Assembly (NCBI RefSeq): GCF_900129555.1
Contig: NZ_FQWC01000001.1
Location: 372,001-436,000 of the forward strand
Direction of reading: 5' to 3'
DNA from: Flavobacterium defluvii
Lineage (GTDB): Bacteria > Bacteroidota > Bacteroidia > Flavobacteriales > Flavobacteriaceae
DNA length: 64,000 nt
Shown: positions 59,846-64,000 of the stretch, piece by piece
Layout: each line of letters begins with the position of its first letter
Numbering within the stretch: the first letter of the stretch is position 1
The notes under the pieces: model-generated
Seen by the model: the letters and a program-made list of their open reading frames with translations, nothing else
Told to the model about the DNA's origin: nothing
Database searches by the model: none
Position numbers and translations under genes: made by a program

Positions 59846-59875
59846 CAAATATACAACTAATAATTTATTGTGCAA
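59846..59875 (-). promoter_or_regulatory. rplU-rpmA promoter
   Basis: On the minus strand TTG (59875-59873), 19 bases, TATATTTG (59853-59846): near-consensus for Bacteroidota, giving a leader of about 25 bases. Confidence 0.75.
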
Positions 59876-60091
59876 TCTCTTGCATTAAAAATATTTCAAG
59901 TAGTTTAACCACTGTTTTTCAAGGCTTTTTAAAAGATTTTCATCTTTAATCAGAAGTAAAAGATTGTTAAATTCCAATCAAAACAAAGATAAACCTTCAA
60001 ATAATAATTAAAAAAGTTATTTTTGATGTAACTATAATCAACACTTTACTACCTACAAATTTTACGGGTAATATAATTTTTATTAATCTTT

Positions 60092-61414
60092 ATGAAAAAT
60101 TCAATAATGATGTTAAGTGCAGCAATAATGCTTGGCGGTGTAGCGCATGCTCAAAAGGTGGCTTTTGAAGAATATAATTTAGACAACGGCATGCATGTCA
60201 TTTTACACAACGATCCGTCGGCTCCTGTCGTTATTACTTCTGTAATGTACCATGTTGGTTCAAAAGACGAACGCCCGGACAGAACTGGTTTTGCTCATTT
60301 CTTTGAACATTTATTATTTGAAGGAACTCAAAATATAAAACGCGGCGAATGGATGAAAATAGTTACCGCAAATGGCGGTGTAAACAATGCTAATACTTCT
60401 GATGACAGAACATATTATTACGAAGTTTTTCCATCAAACAATTTAGAATTGGGTTTATGGATGGAATCTGAAAGGTTAATGCATCCTATTATTAATAAAA
60501 TTGGAGTTGAAACGCAGAATGAAGTCGTAAAAGAAGAAAAAAGAATGCGTTACGATAATCAGCCTTACGGAAATATTCTTCCTGAAGTTAAAAAGAATAT
60601 GTTCAAAAATCATCCGTATCGCTGGACAACTATCGGTTCTATGAAAGATCTGGATGCAGCAACTCTTGAAGAATTTCAGGCATTCAATAAAAAATTCTAT
60701 ACACCAAACAATGCTGTTTTAGTCGTTGCTGGAGATTTTGATAAAACGAAAGCCAAAGATTGGATTCAGAAATATTTTGGCCCAATTCCGAGAGGTGAAG
60801 AAGTTAAAAAACAAACTTACACCGAAGAACCTATAACACAAACAATTAAAGCAACTTACGAAGATCCTAATATTCAGATTCCGATGGTGGTAGCTTCGTA
60901 CAGAACCCCATCTATGAAAACAAGAGACGCAAGAATTTTAGATTTGATTTCGTCTTATTTAAGCGATGGAAAAAGTTCTAAATTGTACAAAAAAATCGTT
61001 GACGACAAAAAAATGGCGCTTCAAATTGGCGCAGTTGGTTTTAGCCAGGAAGATTACGGAACCTATATATTATATGGATTGCCAATGGCTCCGTACACTA
61101 CAGCTGATATCTTAAAAGAAATGGATGAAGAAATCGTAAAAATCCAAACCGATTTGATTTCTGAAAAAGATTACGAGAAATTACAAAACAAATTCGATAA
61201 TAATTTTGTGAATGCCAATTCGAGCGTCGAAGGAATTGCAGAAAATCTGGCTTCGTATTATTTACTTTATGGAGATGTAAATTTAATTAACACTGAAATT
61301 GATATTTATCACTCTATAACAAGAGAAGAAATTAGAGAGACTGCCAAGAAATACCTAAATCCAAACCAACGCTTAATTTTAGATTATATTCCGACACAAA
61401 AGTCTCAAAACTAA
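60092..61414 (+). CDS. M16 family zinc protease, catalytic subunit
   Basis: 440 residues. Signal peptide MKNSIMMLSAAIMLGGVAHAQ, then the M16 N-terminal domain with the inverted zinc motif HFFEH (residues 69-73) in GFAHFFEHLLFEGTQ and the third ligand Glu in the NEVVKEEKRMRYDNQP segment, and the second M16 domain with YTPNNAVLVVAGDF..YFGPIPRGEE. Such proteases form hollow clamshell dimers with a partner lacking the zinc site. That partner is the next gene, 12 bases on. Probably clears peptides in the periplasm. Confidence 0.95.
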   Translation: MKNSIMMLSAAIMLGGVAHAQKVAFEEYNLDNGMHVILHNDPSAPVVITSVMYHVGSKDERPDRTGFAHFFEHLLFEGTQNIKRGEWMKIVTANGGVNNANTSDDRTYYYEVFPSNNLELGLWMESERLMHPIINKIGVETQNEVVKEEKRMRYDNQPYGNILPEVKKNMFKNHPYRWTTIGSMKDLDAATLEEFQAFNKKFYTPNNAVLVVAGDFDKTKAKDWIQKYFGPIPRGEEVKKQTYTEEPITQTIKATYEDPNIQIPMVVASYRTPSMKTRDARILDLISSYLSDGKSSKLYKKIVDDKKMALQIGAVGFSQEDYGTYILYGLPMAPYTTADILKEMDEEIVKIQTDLISEKDYEKLQNKFDNNFVNANSSVEGIAENLASYYLLYGDVNLINTEIDIYHSITREEIRETAKKYLNPNQRLILDYIPTQKSQN

Positions 61415-61426
61415 GAATATCGAATC

Positions 61427-63475
61427 ATGAAAAATCTACATACTTTTTTAATCTTTTTATTCCTAACTGGAATTATGCAAGCACAAGACCGTCCACAACC
61501 AAAACCAGGAAATCCACCGGTAGTAAACATAAAAAAACCTCAAACCTTTGTATTAGCAAATGGCATGAAGGTATTAATTGTAGAAAATCATAAACTGCCT
61601 CGCGTAAGTTTCAATCTTACTCTAGACAATGCGCCTTTTACAGAAGGAAACAAAAAAGGAGTTGATGAATTGACAACCAGTTTAATTGGTAACGGAACCA
61701 AAAAGACCTCAAAAGAAGCCTTTAACGAAGAAATTGATTTTTACGGGGCCAATATAAACTTTACATCACAAGGCGCTTTTGCAAGTTCATTATCAAAATA
61801 TTCCGGACGAGTTTTAGAACTTTTGGCAGAAGGTGCTTTACAACCCAATTTCACCCAAACTGAATTTGATAAAGAAAAAGCAAAATTACTTGAAGGTCTT
61901 AAAGCCGATGAAAAAAGCGTTCCGGCAATTGCAAACCGTGTTGTTGATGTTTTAGCCTTTGGAAGAAACCATCCAAACGGCGAATATCTTTCTGAAGAAA
62001 CCGTGAAAAATGTTACGCTCGAAGATGTTCAAAAAAATTATGCAACTTATTTCGTTCCGGAAAATGCTTATTTAGTGGTTATTGGCGATGTGAAATTTAA
62101 AGAAACAAAAGCTGCGGTTGAGAAACTTTTTAACGGATGGAAAAAACAAGCTGCTCCAAAAAACACATATCCAAATCCGGAAAATCCTTCTAAACTTCAA
62201 ATTGATTTTGTAGATGTTCCAAATGCTGTTCAGTCTGAAATTTCTTTGGTAAACACTGTAAATTTAAAAATGAGTGACCCTGATTTTTTCCCAGCCGTTA
62301 TCGCAAATCAAATTTTAGGAGGTGACTTCAACAGTTATTTAAACATGAATTTGAGAGAACAGCACGCATGGACGTATGGTGCAAATTCGAGTATTGGAGC
62401 TGGAAAATATGTAACTAAATTTAAAGCTTCATCTGCTGTTCGAAATACAGTTACAGACAGCGCAGTTGTTCAGTTTATAAAAGAGATTAAAAGAGTTCGC
62501 ACAGAAAGAGTTGATCCAGAAGTTTTAAGAAATGTAAAAGCAGGCTATATCGGCCGATTTGTAATGCAGGTCGAAAAACCTCAGGCCGTTGCCCGTTATG
62601 CTTTAAACATTGAAACTGAAAAACTTCCGGCTGATTTTTACGAAAAATATATTCAGACAATTAATAATGTAACAGCCGACGATATTTATCGTGTTGCAAA
62701 CAAATATTTCTTGCTTGACAATATGCGAATTGTTATTGTTGGAAAAGGTTCTGATGTGATTCCTGGTCTGGAAAAACTTCAAATTCCTATTTATTATTTT
62801 GACAAATACGGAAATCCAATTGAAAAACCAGCCGTTAAAAAAAATGCACCAACTGATGTTACAGCAAAATCTGTTTTCGAAAATTATATCAAAGCTATTG
62901 GCGGAGAAAAAGCCGTAACTGCCGTAAAAACCCTTTACATGAACGGATCTACAACAGTTCCGCAAGCTCCTACTCCATTGACTTTTACTTCAAAATTAGA
63001 TTCCAAAGGTAAAATGATGGTTTCGCTTTCTATGGGAACTATGAATTTAATGAAACAGGTTGTCAATGACAAAGGCGCTTACATTGAACAGCAAGGAAAA
63101 CGTAAAAACCTTGAAGGTGACGATCTTAAAGAAATGAAAGCAAACGCCGCTCCTTTTGAAGAATTACAGCTAGTTAAAAGGACTGATCTTAAAGTAGAAG
63201 GTATTGAACCAATTAACGGAAGCGATGCTTATGCAATAAAAGACGGCAATACAATTCATTATTATGATGTCAAATCAGGATTAAAAGTAGCCAAATCAAA
63301 AATCCGTCAACAAGATGGAAAATCAGTTACACAAATAACTAATTTCAATGATTATAGAGAAGTAAAAGGTGTAAAAGTTCCTTTTAATTTAGTTCAGAAT
63401 GTTGGTTTTGAACTGGATATCAAAATGTCTGAAATTAAGATTAATGAAGGAGTTTCTGAGGCAGATTTTCTTTAA
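61427..63475 (+). CDS. M16 family non-catalytic subunit with C-terminal lipoprotein-carrier-like domain
   Basis: 682 residues. Signal peptide (..FLFLTGIMQAQ) and two M16 domains (about 35-455). The place of HxxEH is taken by KKGVDELTTSLIGNG, so it cannot bind zinc there. The conserved RxY-type segment of inactive partners lies in NMNLREQHAWTYGANSS. After residue about 470 comes an added domain (VFENYIKAIGGEKAVTAVKTLYMNG..GVKVPFNLVQNVGFELDIKMSEIKI) of the LolA-like, outer-membrane-lipoprotein-sorting type often seen fused to such proteins. It forms the substrate chamber with the upstream protease. Confidence 0.93.
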   Translation: MKNLHTFLIFLFLTGIMQAQDRPQPKPGNPPVVNIKKPQTFVLANGMKVLIVENHKLPRVSFNLTLDNAPFTEGNKKGVDELTTSLIGNGTKKTSKEAFNEEIDFYGANINFTSQGAFASSLSKYSGRVLELLAEGALQPNFTQTEFDKEKAKLLEGLKADEKSVPAIANRVVDVLAFGRNHPNGEYLSEETVKNVTLEDVQKNYATYFVPENAYLVVIGDVKFKETKAAVEKLFNGWKKQAAPKNTYPNPENPSKLQIDFVDVPNAVQSEISLVNTVNLKMSDPDFFPAVIANQILGGDFNSYLNMNLREQHAWTYGANSSIGAGKYVTKFKASSAVRNTVTDSAVVQFIKEIKRVRTERVDPEVLRNVKAGYIGRFVMQVEKPQAVARYALNIETEKLPADFYEKYIQTINNVTADDIYRVANKYFLLDNMRIVIVGKGSDVIPGLEKLQIPIYYFDKYGNPIEKPAVKKNAPTDVTAKSVFENYIKAIGGEKAVTAVKTLYMNGSTTVPQAPTPLTFTSKLDSKGKMMVSLSMGTMNLMKQVVNDKGAYIEQQGKRKNLEGDDLKEMKANAAPFEELQLVKRTDLKVEGIEPINGSDAYAIKDGNTIHYYDVKSGLKVAKSKIRQQDGKSVTQITNFNDYREVKGVKVPFNLVQNVGFELDIKMSEIKINEGVSEADFL

Positions 63476-63476
63476 A

Positions 63477-63510
63477 AGGTTCAAAGCAACAAAGGCTCAA
63501 AGTAACAAAG
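63477..63510. repeat. CAAAG-unit short repeat array
   Basis: GGTTCAAAGCAACAAAGG, CTCAAAGTAACAAAG: four CAAAG units with variable spacers directly after the M16 stop. Same type as the array read through in the TonB receptor at 941-982. Confidence 0.5.
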
Positions 63511-63521
63511 TTTTTTTACAG

Positions 63522-63560
63522 GCTTTGTCAAAGTTTAAAACTTTGACAAAGCTTTTTTTT
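63522..63560 (+). terminator. M16 operon terminator, CTTTGTCAAAG family
   Basis: GCTTTGTCAAAGTTT and AAACTTTGACAAAGC around one base, then eight T. Second copy of the element at 58924-58956. Confidence 0.85.
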
Positions 63561-63575
63561 AATTACGTTCTTTTT

Positions 63576-63643
63576 TGTCATGCTGAGCGTAGTCGAAGCC
63601 CGGTCCTGGTTCACAAGCCTTTCGACTAAGCTCAGAGTGACAA
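63576..63643. repeat. TCATGCTGAGCGTAGTCGAAG-type dispersed inverted repeat
   Basis: TGTCATGCTGAGCGTAGTCG and CGACTAAGCTCAGAGTGACA are imperfect complements around a 20-base GC-rich centre. Typical intergenic palindromic unit of flavobacteria. Confidence 0.55.
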
Positions 63644-63669
63644 ACTAACTCATAACTCATAACTCCAAA

Positions 63670-64000
63670 TCACTTCTTAGCCGATAAATAAACTCCAATC
63701 AAAATAATAAAAGCACCAAAAAACTGAATTGGCGTCAGCATTTCATTATCTAATAATCCCCAGAAAAAGGCAACAATTGGAATTAAATACGTTACTGATG
63801 TTGCAAAAACCGGAGATGAAATCTGGATTAATTTGAAGAAAAGAATATTGGCAATTCCGGTTCCTAAAATACCTAAAATCATTACAAAGAAAATAGAATG
63901 CTGTGTTGCTTCAAAAGTCAGTTTCTGAGAGATATCTGTTATACTTAAAATAATCAGAGCCGGAACTAATAAAACAGTAAAATTTCCTGTTGTAATACTT
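63670..64000 (-). CDS. EamA/DMT-family transporter, partial (N-terminus beyond window)
   Basis: 110 codons are visible from the window edge to the stop. They encode at least three hydrophobic helices: NFTVLLVPALIILSI, ILGILGTGIANILFFKLI and TYLIPIVAFFWGLLDN, followed by PIQFFGAFIILIGVYLSAKK. The last part (P-I-x-x-x-x-G-x-x-L-I-L-x-G-V-Y) is the closing signature of the EamA repeat in drug/metabolite transporters of about 290-300 residues. Inner-membrane exporter of a metabolite or amino acid; substrate unknown. The reading frame continues past 64000 without a start. Confidence 0.88.
   Translation of the reverse strand, partial: SITTGNFTVLLVPALIILSITDISQKLTFEATQHSIFFVMILGILGTGIANILFFKLIQISSPVFATSVTYLIPIVAFFWGLLDNEMLTPIQFFGAFIILIGVYLSAKK

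Overview
The window is chromosomal DNA of a Flavobacterium-type member of the Bacteroidota, close in gene content and order to the F. johnsoniae group. The signs are strong A+T richness, gldJ-porU-porV (gliding motility and the type IX secretion system), a SusC/SusD glycan-utilisation locus, AT-rich leaders lacking Shine-Dalgarno sites, promoters of the TTTG-N19-TAnnTTTG type, and several families of short dispersed palindromes used as terminators. No rRNA, tRNA, CRISPR array, phage or complete insertion sequence was seen.

Layout. 1-5.1 kb (minus strand): a group II GGGP-synthase-like gene, a PnuC-family vitamin transporter, a large fusion of a NadR-like kinase with a DUF4301 domain, and arfB. 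Then comes a TPP riboswitch in front of a TonB-dependent receptor that runs off the left edge, so this end looks like vitamin (thiamine or nicotinamide riboside) capture and activation. 5.2-6.6 kb: a cysteine-free Crp/Fnr regulator, then an FNR-like palindrome at activator distance from a promoter for a small membrane protein and a group III truncated haemoglobin. 6.6-17.6 kb: mixed housekeeping and accessory genes: phosphopantetheinyl transferase, ahcY, two poorly known proteins, an alkylation-repair cluster (AraC-MGMT fusion, 2OG-Fe oxygenase, lone Ada zinc domain, AlkB), a YjbR protein, a NrtR-type Nudix regulator with a degraded catalytic box, and a transglutaminase-like protein.

17.6-38.5 kb is a complete polysaccharide utilisation locus, read on the minus strand from susC: SusC, SusD, a PKD-bearing surface lipoprotein, four GH30 enzymes, GH5-CBM6, GH16, a secreted endonuclease/exonuclease/phosphatase-family enzyme and GH3. 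A SusR-like membrane regulator is divergent from susC. Enzyme content points to a beta-1,3/beta-1,6-linked glucan such as laminarin or fungal cell-wall glucan. Two 18-bp direct repeats exactly 33 bp apart lie between the regulator and susC, and hairpins between cistrons divide the locus.

38.5-64 kb is mostly core: murF, gldJ, porU, porV, cdd, pdhA, aceF, an M1 aminopeptidase lipoprotein, an AhpD-like protein with an AraC regulator, a glycosyltransferase, miaE, an AsmA-like protein, rplU-rpmA, a pair of M16 proteases (one with and one without the zinc motif), and an EamA transporter cut by the right edge. The least explained items are the kinase-DUF4301 fusion beside a riboswitch-controlled receptor, the FNR-box globin operon, and the susC direct repeats.
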